From positions 1 through 5,146 of the forward strand of contig JAADHP010000011.1 in assembly GCA_013151785.1 (NCBI GenBank): 5,146 nt of DNA. The letters run 5' to 3'. Made by a program: the position numbers and the translations under genes. The notes beneath the pieces were generated by a model that was not told the origin of the DNA, did no database searches, and saw nothing but the letters and a program-made list of their open reading frames with translations. The DNA comes from Nitrospirota bacterium. Its GTDB lineage: Bacteria > Nitrospirota > Thermodesulfovibrionia > Thermodesulfovibrionales > JdFR-85. Below are positions 1 through 5,146 of the stretch, in pieces. How positions within the stretch are numbered: position 1 is the stretch's first letter; each line of letters starts with the position of its first letter.

Positions 1-619
1 GGCCACGACAATGGTTTTTAAGGAAGGCTCAAAGGGTAATGGTGCTGCCATGAGGGTTGCACCTATAGGTTTGCTTTACTGGTATGATGATAGCAGGATA
101 ATCCAGGGGGCTTACAAAGCGAGTATTATAACTCATTCAAATCCCCTGGCAATTGACGGAGCAGTATCCATTGCCCTGTCAATTGGGATGATTTTAAGGG
201 GAGAGGATATATATACAATACCAGAAAGAATTCTGGATCACATGAATACCGATATGATGCGTAAGAAAATCAAGGATGTAGCAAGCCTGTTTCAGAGAGA
301 GAAGACCGACAGAGAAGAGGTAATCAATCTGCTCGGAAACGGTGTTCTCACAGATCAGTCTGTCCCAACAGCCCTTTATGTGTTCCTGAGGTATGGGAGT
401 GATTTTATTAAGGCAATTAATTATTCTGTTAGCCTTGGTGGAGACACTGATACCATTTCTGCAATGACAGGTGCCCTGTGTGGCGCATTGCTTTCATATG
501 AGGCTCTGCCTTCAGAATGTATAAAGGCCTTAGAGAGTGCAGAAATCATCCTTAACAATGCAGACAGACTTTATGACCTGTCAAGAAAGCTTTTGAAATA
601 TAATAAGAACCTCCCCTGA
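1..619 (+). CDS. ADP-ribosylglycohydrolase family protein (DraG-type), N-terminus beyond the left edge
   Basis: This family hydrolyses ADP-ribose from modified proteins or small substrates in the cytoplasm, using a binuclear Mg/Mn site; DraG, the best known member, reactivates nitrogenase reductase. The frame is open to base 2 (Ala-Thr-Thr precede the ATG at 11), so that ATG is an internal Met and not a start. Counting from it, the GNGAAMRVAPIG motif is at residues 9-20, a THSNP motif typical of the family at 41-45, and the metal-binding LGGDTDTISAMTGALCGA motif at 142-159 with Asp145 and Asp147. The N-terminal metal motifs (GDAxG and TDD type) are not in the window. About 205 residues are visible, against roughly 300 for the family. 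The C-terminus looks natural. Family assignment is firm; the substrate cannot be told. No draT, nif or PII gene is visible beside it, so a nitrogenase role is unproven. Confidence 0.9.
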   Translation, partial: ATTMVFKEGSKGNGAAMRVAPIGLLYWYDDSRIIQGAYKASIITHSNPLAIDGAVSIALSIGMILRGEDIYTIPERILDHMNTDMMRKKIKDVASLFQREKTDREEVINLLGNGVLTDQSVPTALYVFLRYGSDFIKAINYSVSLGGDTDTISAMTGALCGALLSYEALPSECIKALESAEIILNNADRLYDLSRKLLKYNKNLP

Positions 620-636
620 TCATAGGTGGGGGCTTC
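607..636 (+). other. Imperfect GC-rich hairpin at the 3' end of the ADP-ribosylglycohydrolase gene
   Basis: TCCCC at 612-616 can pair with GGGGG at 628-632 (one T-G wobble), and GAA at 607-609 with TTC at 634-636, around a loop that contains the palindrome TGATCA (617-622). The stop codon lies inside the loop. No U-run follows directly; the nearest T6 is at 666-671. It is therefore not a standard intrinsic terminator and may be only a weak 3'-end structure or chance. Confidence 0.25.
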
Positions 637-679
637 AATAACAAGGAAATCTGGGTGTTTGCAGGTTTTTTATCAGATG

Positions 680-708
680 TTAATTCGTTATAAAGGGGAG
701 CATATAAT
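680..708 (+). promoter_or_regulatory. Candidate sigma-70 type promoter for merR
   Basis: A perfect TATAAT lies at 703-708. Seventeen bases upstream is TTAATT (680-685), which matches only 3 of 6 bases of the -35 consensus. The predicted start of transcription near 715 would give a leader of about 88 bases before the merR ATG. The surrounding gap is AT-rich, so such matches arise easily by chance. A second weaker option is TTGATT (715-720) with TTTAAT (739-744), spaced 18 bases. Confidence 0.4.
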
Positions 709-711
709 TAG

Positions 712-737
712 AACTTGATTTTTATTTATAAAAAGTT
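712..737. promoter_or_regulatory. Inverted repeat, possible operator before merR
   Basis: TTTTTAT (719-725) and ATAAAAA (728-734) form a perfect 7-base inverted repeat with a 2-base centre. It is framed by AACTT (712-716) and AAGTT (733-737), which are also complementary but centred two bases away. The dyad sits just downstream of the TATAAT box, over the predicted transcription start, where a repressor site would act. MerR-family regulators bind dyads, so autoregulation is an inference. The low complexity of the sequence makes chance a real alternative. Confidence 0.3.
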
Positions 738-785
738 TTTTAATATTGTAACCATGAAATTGTCAAAGGAACTAAATTAGAAAAA

Positions 786-794
786 AAGGAAGGA
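786..794 (+). promoter_or_regulatory. Ribosome binding site of the MerR-family gene
   Basis: AAGGAAGGA ends 8 bases before the ATG at 803. This supports that start over the internal Met17 and Met19 codons. Confidence 0.7.
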
Positions 795-802
795 TTATTT
801 AC

Positions 803-1255
803 ATGGCTAAAGGTAAACGATTAAAAAAGGAGTTAACAGAAGAGGAACGTATGGCCATGCCCCTGTATCCGATCGGAGTGGTCGCTGAGTTGCTTGGTAC
901 CACAGATCAGACCCTGAGATTATATGAAAAACATGGCCTGATCAAGCCAGCGAGAAGAAATAAGAACCGTTATTACTCAGAGAATGATATCAAGTGGTTG
1001 AGGTGCCTCAGAGAGCTTATCCATGTTAAAAAGATCAGCATTGAGGGTATAAAGAAGCTCCTTGAATATGCACCATGCTGGGAGATCACAGAGTGCGCCA
1101 AGGAGAGAAGAGAGCGATGTTCAGCCTACATTGACCGCAGTAAGCCCTGCTGGGAGCTTAATCGTCTCATATGCAATCGGGAGACAGGCAAGATCTGTGA
1201 AGATTGTATAGTTTACATATCCAAAAAACAGAAAATAAAAAAACAGTCTATTTGA
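803..1255 (+). CDS. MerR-family transcriptional regulator with a duplicated Cys/Trp C-terminal module
   Basis: This is a DNA-binding regulator of 150 residues. After a basic N-terminal tail (1-20), residues 22-91 form a MerR winged helix, with the hallmark pattern of IGVVAELLG, then QTLRLYEKHGLIKP, then RYYSENDIKWL; the closest look is to HspR-like members. The usual effector-binding or coiled-coil domain is replaced by a short cysteine-rich tail. Cysteines are at 92, 98, 106, 116, 124, 132 and 135, in the pattern CWx4C-x7-C-x9-CWx6C-x7-CxxC. The tail reads as two copies of one unit: PCWE...C...C-x-AYI (91-110) and PCWE...C...CxxC-x-VYI (115-139). This suggests binding of a metal or Fe-S cluster, or a redox switch, but the ligand is not known from the sequence. 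It differs from the SoxR CX2CXCX5C cluster motif. I recall similar Cys-Trp ('two-CW') tails in Nitrospirota and deltaproteobacterial proteins. The target genes are unknown. The last 8 bases overlap the convergent TPR gene. Confidence 0.9.
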   Translation: MAKGKRLKKELTEEERMAMPLYPIGVVAELLGTTDQTLRLYEKHGLIKPARRNKNRYYSENDIKWLRCLRELIHVKKISIEGIKKLLEYAPCWEITECAKERRERCSAYIDRSKPCWELNRLICNRETGKICEDCIVYISKKQKIKKQSI

Positions 1256-1547
1256 ATTTAATGCTCTCCGGTTTAAAGTCTGGATCAAGCAGATAGGCCT
1301 CCTTGAAATATTTCATTGCCTCACTGTGTTTTCCCATCTTATACAATGCATACCCTAAAAGATAATATGCAGATGGTGTTGGTTTTTCCTGGATATACCT
1401 CTGGAGGATCTCTGCAGCATCAGAAAATCTCTTATCCTTATATAATTTCAATGCCCTCTCATAATCACCACTTGTTTGAGCATGCAGATCAACAATGGTT
1501 ATACTGGAAAACAACAACAGGGTTAATAATAAGGCAATAATTCTCAT
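1248..1547 (-). CDS. Small secreted TPR-repeat protein
   Basis: This 99-residue protein starts with a Sec signal peptide: Met-Arg, a hydrophobic core at about 3-19 and a likely signal peptidase I site after LHA (residue 23). There is no lipobox cysteine, so it should be a soluble periplasmic protein of about 76 residues. The mature part is nearly all tetratricopeptide repeat: one unit at about 27-57 (DYERALKLYKDKRFSDAAEILQ) and a second, better-conserved unit at about 58-91 (YYLLGYALYKMGKHSEAMKY, ending in LDPDFKP). TPRs bind proteins and have no catalytic role. The gene begins 15 bases after the stop of the class A PBP gene, and its Shine-Dalgarno lies in that gap, so the two are expected on one transcript. 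This makes a partner or scaffold role in cell-wall synthesis plausible, but that is inference from context. With only two repeats it may need to dimerise or pack on another protein. The 3' end overlaps merR tail-to-tail. Confidence 0.88.
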   Translation of the reverse strand: MRIIALLLTLLLFSSITIVDLHAQTSGDYERALKLYKDKRFSDAAEILQRYIQEKPTPSAYYLLGYALYKMGKHSEAMKYFKEAYLLDPDFKPESIKFK

Positions 1548-1555
1548 AACAATAT

Positions 1556-1561
1556 CCTCCT
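1556..1561 (-). promoter_or_regulatory. Strong Shine-Dalgarno of the TPR gene, abutting the PBP stop codon
   Basis: On the minus strand AGGAGG is placed 8 bases before the ATG, within GAAAGGAGG, which begins inside the TGA stop codon of the PBP gene (1563-1565). This fixes the TPR start. It also suggests that ribosomes ending on the PBP gene can start again on the TPR gene. Confidence 0.85.
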
Positions 1562-1562
1562 T

Positions 1563-3800
1563 TCAAAAAATTTTCCATCCAGGCTCTGTACCCTTTATGA
1601 AATACTCTTCATAGGATGAAGAAAAGAGCGTCCGTTTGCCTGTCTTCTTATTGATTTTTAATTTTACAACATTTTTGGGTTTAATGAAACCCTCTTTTTT
1701 ATCTTCTATTACAACTGATCTCATAAACTTCCTCCATACAGGTGCTGCAACACGACCTCCTGTCATTCCATCTCCAAGTGATCTTCCATCATCGTAACCG
1801 ATCCATACCCCCGATAACAGGGAAGGCGTATATCCAATAAACCAGGCATCCCTGTAATTATCTGTAGTGCCTGTCTTACCTGCTGCTTCAAAGGGTACTC
1901 TGGCAGCCCTTCCAGTTCCCTTCTTTATAACATCCTGAAGGATTGAGGTTATTATGAATGCTGTCCCTTCAGATATGACCCTTCTGCCTGCGGGTCTATT
2001 AAATTCAAGCACTTTACCATCCATATCAACTACCTTTTTTATTGCAATGGGTTTCATCAGATATCCCCTATTCACAAAGATGGTATATGCACTTACCAGT
2101 TGCAGGGGGGAAACCGTAATAGAACCAAGGGCTATACTCAGATCGCGAGGAATATCCTCTTTTTTGAATCCCAGTTTAATGGCAAAATCAATAATATCAG
2201 AAAAGGGCAGCCTTTCTGCTATCTTCAGTGTTGCAATATTTAATGATTCAGTCAGTGCCTCCCTGAGGGTTACCACACCATGGAACTTTCTGTCATAATT
2301 TTGTGGCTTCCAGAGTCTGCCATTACCGAGTTGATATGTCACAGGAACATCTTTTACATGTGTGGCAGCAGTAAGGCCCTTTTCAAGAGCGAGGGCGTAA
2401 ATAAAGGGCTTGAAGGCCGAGCCGGCCTGTCGTCTGGCCTTTACTGCCCTGTTGAACTGTGTTCTTCTGTAATCGTATCCTCCTGTCATGGCGATTATAT
2501 AGCCTGTTTTAGGCTCTATTGCCACAAGGGCACCCTCCACCTCTGGCTCCTGGGACAATGCAACATGGGCAATACCATTTTGAATCTTTAAGAGCTTTAC
2601 AATTATAACATCCCCTGGTGATATTATCTGTGTCAGCGAGTGAGTGCCTTTGGCTCTTTTCCCCCTCATTGCCCACAGGGCATCTGTTCTTTTTAATATC
2701 CCATATGCTCCGTTAACCTTCAGTATGGCCCTGTTGTTGTAGACCCTGAGTACGGTTGCCTTTAGATTTTCTCCTTTAAGACCCCTTATCATTTCTGCTG
2801 AGACAGTTCTCTTCAATTCCCTTTGAATATCAATATTGTCAATATGATAAAGTGGGCCTCGCCAGCCCTTTTTCAGATCTACAGCCTCGATACCTGAAGA
2901 GAGGCGTTTCTGTGCCTGTATCTGTGCCCAGCGTCGAAGTGTTGTATAGACCTTAAGTCCCCCTTTATAGACCCGCTCAATACCATATTTGTCTTCCAGG
3001 TAGTCTCTTATATAAGAGAGAAAATATCCATATATGCCTGTGCCCTCAGGTAGTGATTTCAGCTTCAAAGGGATAGTTTCAGCATATCTCCTCTCAGAGG
3101 GTTTGAGATAACCCTCATGTTCCATTCTTGATAAAACCACCCTTGCTCTTGCTTCAGCCCTGTTTAAATCACGATAGGGTGAGTAGAGGTTCGGTGCCTT
3201 CAGCAGTCCTGCCAGCAGGGCTGCCTCTTTTATATTGACCCTTTTAACGGACTTGCCGAAATAAAGACGTGATGCATCCTCAACCCCGTAGGCCCCACTG
3301 CCAAAATATGCCCTGTTCAGATATAGCTCCAGTATCTCCTCTTTTTGAAGATTCCTCTCAAGTTTGAAGGCTATTATGGCCTCTTTTATCTTCCTCTTGA
3401 TGGTCTTTTCATGGGAGAGATATAGCATTTTTGCAAGTTGCTGGGTAATGGTACTTCCTCCTTCTTTGAAGCTCATATGAATTATGTCTTTTATCAATGC
3501 CCTTGTTATGGCAAGATAATCAACACCCCTGTGTTTAAAAAACCTTGAGTCCTCAGTTGCAATTACCGCGTTTATGAGATCTGAAGGTATATCTTTGAGT
3601 TTTATGTACCGTCCATTGTAGATCTTGAATTCCCCAATAAGCACATTATCTGAGGCATAGACCTTTGTGCCCTGAGGAGGGTGCATCTTTTTCAGTACCT
3701 CAACAGGGGGTATGTCCTTCAGGATGGTAAAGTAGAATACACCAGCACCCACTATCAGAGAGAGGGTTAATAGCTTTATAAAAAGACAGACTTTTTTCAT
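1563..3800 (-). CDS. Class A penicillin-binding protein, PBP1A family (bifunctional glycosyltransferase/transpeptidase)
   Basis: This 745-residue enzyme polymerises lipid II into glycan strands and cross-links the stem peptides on the periplasmic face of the inner membrane. A short cytoplasmic N-terminus and one membrane anchor (about 5-26) come first. The GT51 domain follows with all its motifs: EDSRFFKHRGVD at 83-94 (catalytic Glu83), GGSTITQQLAK at 114-124, RKIKEA at 136-141 (Glu140), LNRAYFGSGAYGVEDAS at 161-177 and AALLAGLLKAPNLYSP at 193-208. An OB-like insert of the PBP1A type spans about 344-418. The transpeptidase domain has SAFK at 461-464 (acyl-enzyme Ser461), SLN at 519-521 and KTGT at 642-645. 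It ends with the GTEPGW tail common in this group. Length and motifs are those of an intact, active enzyme. The ATG has no clear Shine-Dalgarno (only weak AAGTG-like sequence upstream), but the membrane anchor right after it supports this start. It is followed closely by the TPR gene. Confidence 0.97.
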   Translation of the reverse strand: MKKVCLFIKLLTLSLIVGAGVFYFTILKDIPPVEVLKKMHPPQGTKVYASDNVLIGEFKIYNGRYIKLKDIPSDLINAVIATEDSRFFKHRGVDYLAITRALIKDIIHMSFKEGGSTITQQLAKMLYLSHEKTIKRKIKEAIIAFKLERNLQKEEILELYLNRAYFGSGAYGVEDASRLYFGKSVKRVNIKEAALLAGLLKAPNLYSPYRDLNRAEARARVVLSRMEHEGYLKPSERRYAETIPLKLKSLPEGTGIYGYFLSYIRDYLEDKYGIERVYKGGLKVYTTLRRWAQIQAQKRLSSGIEAVDLKKGWRGPLYHIDNIDIQRELKRTVSAEMIRGLKGENLKATVLRVYNNRAILKVNGAYGILKRTDALWAMRGKRAKGTHSLTQIISPGDVIIVKLLKIQNGIAHVALSQEPEVEGALVAIEPKTGYIIAMTGGYDYRRTQFNRAVKARRQAGSAFKPFIYALALEKGLTAATHVKDVPVTYQLGNGRLWKPQNYDRKFHGVVTLREALTESLNIATLKIAERLPFSDIIDFAIKLGFKKEDIPRDLSIALGSITVSPLQLVSAYTIFVNRGYLMKPIAIKKVVDMDGKVLEFNRPAGRRVISEGTAFIITSILQDVIKKGTGRAARVPFEAAGKTGTTDNYRDAWFIGYTPSLLSGVWIGYDDGRSLGDGMTGGRVAAPVWRKFMRSVVIEDKKEGFIKPKNVVKLKINKKTGKRTLFSSSYEEYFIKGTEPGWKIF

Positions 3801-3857
3801 AAACTAACACTTTAAGTAGAAAGAATAACTTTTTGATATATTAACATAATTAGCAAG

Positions 3858-3884
3858 ATAATATCATTTACTATTTAAATGCAA
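3858..3884 (-). promoter_or_regulatory. Weak candidate promoter before the PBP gene
   Basis: The 85-base gap between the DUF294 and PBP genes is strongly AT-rich. On the minus strand it has TTGCAT (3879-3884) and TATTAT (3858-3863), each close to consensus but only 15 bases apart, which is shorter than the usual 16-18. No terminator hairpin is seen after the DUF294 gene, so read-through into the PBP gene is equally possible. Confidence 0.2.
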
Positions 3885-3885
3885 A

Positions 3886-5146
3886 CTATAATACCAGTTC
3901 ACCCAGTTCAGATGATACAAGTTCCTGAAGGGCAGATACAGCCTTAAATGCTTGCTTCAGGAGGTCCCTGTCATGGGATGATAATGTGGAGGGCCTTACA
4001 AAAGTGTCAATAGGTTGACCATGGATAAATTTTTCGACCTGTGATTTAAGTGCATAATGCAGCAGGATAACAAAGGCAGATGCAAAATACTCTCCATCGT
4101 CCTTATGGATAACCCCCTTTTCCACAAGGGCCTCGATGCGCTTTATTGTCATTGTCTCTCTGATACCATGCATTATAGCCAGAATCCTGACGCTTTCTAC
4201 AATAAATATAAGGCCGCTCCGTTTGATATCCAGCTCTCCGCGGTGTGGGCCTTCTTTTTCTGTGATAAAGTTACCGAACAACCCTATGGGAACCTTATGG
4301 GAGCCCTCTTCCTCATGAAGCACCCGTAAGGCCTCATGATGCTCTTTTAAGACCATAAAAGAAAAATCCCTGACTTCATTGAAGAGATTTAGATTGCCAA
4401 ATACTGGATAAGAGTCATAAAGGATTGTCAGGTACCTTGTCAATGCGCTTATCTGGGATTCGAACCAGTAAAGGATCTGGATTTTCCATTCCTTTACTGT
4501 TTTTCGCCAGGTTGGGTTCATACACATTATATAGCCTGGACAGTACACATATCCTATATGGTTAAGCATCTCTGATAGTTTCCATGAAAGGTTCATGTAG
4601 TATTCTTGGTTTTCATAATATGTATCTGTATCCTCGATAATCATTCCGTGGTCCTGGTCAGCAGTGAGCAGACTTTCTACCCTTCCATGACTTCCGGAAA
4701 CGAATATATTTATATCGTGAGGAGGCTCGCCTAACTCTTTCAAAGCCATTTCTATAGCCTTTTTGTGCAGATCCTGGTTGATCAGAGAAATCATCGTTAC
4801 AATGTCCAGGGAGTTAATACCGATAGAGAGTTTGTCAGCAGCAAGCTGAGGGAGCTTGTACTTTATTTCCCTGAGGTCATTGACATTTTCTGCATTATGT
4901 ATCTCGTTGATGATCGCTAAGGGTTCAGGGTGTCTGAGTTTGAGAAGTTGTCTTAATGTAACAATTCCTTTGATCCTTCCACCTTCAACTATGGGTAAAT
5001 GCTTGATTCTCCTGAGAGAAAGAAGGGAAAGTGCCTGATAGATTGTGTCATCAGGGTTCAGGGTTATGGGGTCAGGGGTCATCAACTGAGACACTGTTAA
5101 CCGGTCAATGGGAATATCTCTTTTAAATCTTGCAAGCCACTTTAAA
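3886..5146 (-). CDS. CBS-domain / DUF294 putative nucleotidyltransferase, N-terminus beyond the right edge
   Basis: This looks like a cytoplasmic signalling protein of the CBS-DUF294 type: ligand-binding CBS domains joined to a GlnD-like nucleotidyltransferase and its helical substrate-binding domain. The GTG at 5094 is not the start. The frame stays open to the window edge, and upstream codons read ...RDIPIDRLTVSQLMTPDP, running straight into a CBS motif. Counting from that GTG, the CBS domain is at about 1-54, a helical linker at 55-125 and the nucleotidyltransferase motif GSHGRVESLLTADQD at 134-148, with Asp146 and Asp148 as likely metal ligands. The family's CPGYIMCMNPTW segment is at 185-196. 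The DUF294 C-terminal helical domain runs from about 215 to 397 (ELDIKRSGLIFIVESVRILA at 287-306). The visible CBS is probably the second of a pair; a first CBS and perhaps a cyclic-nucleotide-binding domain would lie outside. The catalytic motif is intact, so activity is likely, but the nucleotide and target are not known for this family. Confidence 0.92.
   Translation of the reverse strand, partial: LKWLARFKRDIPIDRLTVSQLMTPDPITLNPDDTIYQALSLLSLRRIKHLPIVEGGRIKGIVTLRQLLKLRHPEPLAIINEIHNAENVNDLREIKYKLPQLAADKLSIGINSLDIVTMISLINQDLHKKAIEMALKELGEPPHDINIFVSGSHGRVESLLTADQDHGMIIEDTDTYYENQEYYMNLSWKLSEMLNHIGYVYCPGYIMCMNPTWRKTVKEWKIQILYWFESQISALTRYLTILYDSYPVFGNLNLFNEVRDFSFMVLKEHHEALRVLHEEEGSHKVPIGLFGNFITEKEGPHRGELDIKRSGLIFIVESVRILAIMHGIRETMTIKRIEALVEKGVIHKDDGEYFASAFVILLHYALKSQVEKFIHGQPIDTFVRPSTLSSHDRDLLKQAFKAVSALQELVSSELGELVL

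Noticed and set aside
11..13. ATG as the start of the ADP-ribosylglycohydrolase.
   Set aside because: The frame is open upstream, and the family needs about 100 more N-terminal residues with metal-binding motifs.
651..671. CTG...CAG followed by T6 as a terminator for the ADP-ribosylglycohydrolase gene.
   Set aside because: The stem has only about three base pairs, too weak for an intrinsic terminator.
754..780. Eight-codon ORF (MKLSKELN) in the leader of merR, as a possible leader peptide.
   Set aside because: There is no Shine-Dalgarno before it and no attenuator-like hairpin after it. Its likeness to the merR N-terminus (RLKKELT) is short and probably chance.
1316..2591. Plus-strand open frames at 1316-1540, 1954-2298 and 2280-2591 opposite the TPR and PBP genes.
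   Set aside because: They lie antisense to well-supported genes, have no ribosome binding sites or recognisable domains, and read as low-quality shadow translations.
4455..4466. GGGATTCGAACC, which on the minus strand looks like a tRNA T-arm (GGTTCGAATCCC).
   Set aside because: It lies inside the DUF294 reading frame (Trp-Phe-Glu-Ser-Gln). No acceptor, D or anticodon arms can be formed around it, so it is a chance match.
4057..5038. Plus-strand open frames at 4057-4329, 4136-4318 and 4856-5038 opposite the DUF294 gene.
   Set aside because: They are antisense to conserved DUF294 and CBS coding sequence, overlap each other and show no family features.
5092..5094. GTG as the start of the DUF294 protein.
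   Set aside because: The frame stays open to the window edge, and the upstream residues lead into the CBS domain with family-like sequence; the GTG is an internal Val.

Overview
The window holds five protein genes and no RNA genes, insertion sequences or CRISPR. Two lie on the plus strand at the left and three on the minus strand to the right. Moderate-to-low GC, a class A penicillin-binding protein with a periplasmic TPR protein, a CBS/DUF294 nucleotidyltransferase and a MerR regulator with a Cys-Trp tail suggest a Gram-negative anaerobe-type bacterium of the Nitrospirota / former Deltaproteobacteria kind. That assignment comes from family recall only and is weak.

Left part (plus strand): the C-terminal two thirds of an ADP-ribosylglycohydrolase (DraG-type) enters from the left edge and ends at 619. 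A 183-base AT-rich gap (620-802) carries a good -10 box and a short perfect inverted repeat. After it comes a 150-residue MerR-family regulator (803-1255) with an HspR-like winged helix and a duplicated, cysteine-rich C-terminal module where an effector domain would normally be.

Right part (minus strand, read right to left): a CBS-domain/DUF294 nucleotidyltransferase enters from the right edge (5146-3886); its apparent GTG start at 5094 is an internal valine codon. After an 85-base AT-rich gap comes a complete class A PBP (3800-1563), the bifunctional glycosyltransferase/transpeptidase of peptidoglycan synthesis. Fifteen bases later a 99-residue secreted TPR protein (1547-1248) follows, with its Shine-Dalgarno touching the PBP stop codon. 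PBP and TPR are almost certainly co-transcribed.

The TPR gene and the MerR gene converge and overlap by 8 bases at their 3' ends with no recognisable terminator. Most of the window is ordinary. The parts most worth a second look are the MerR cysteine module, the PBP-TPR pair as a possible synthase/partner unit, and the promoter-proximal dyad before merR. I do not see a convincing new multi-gene system.
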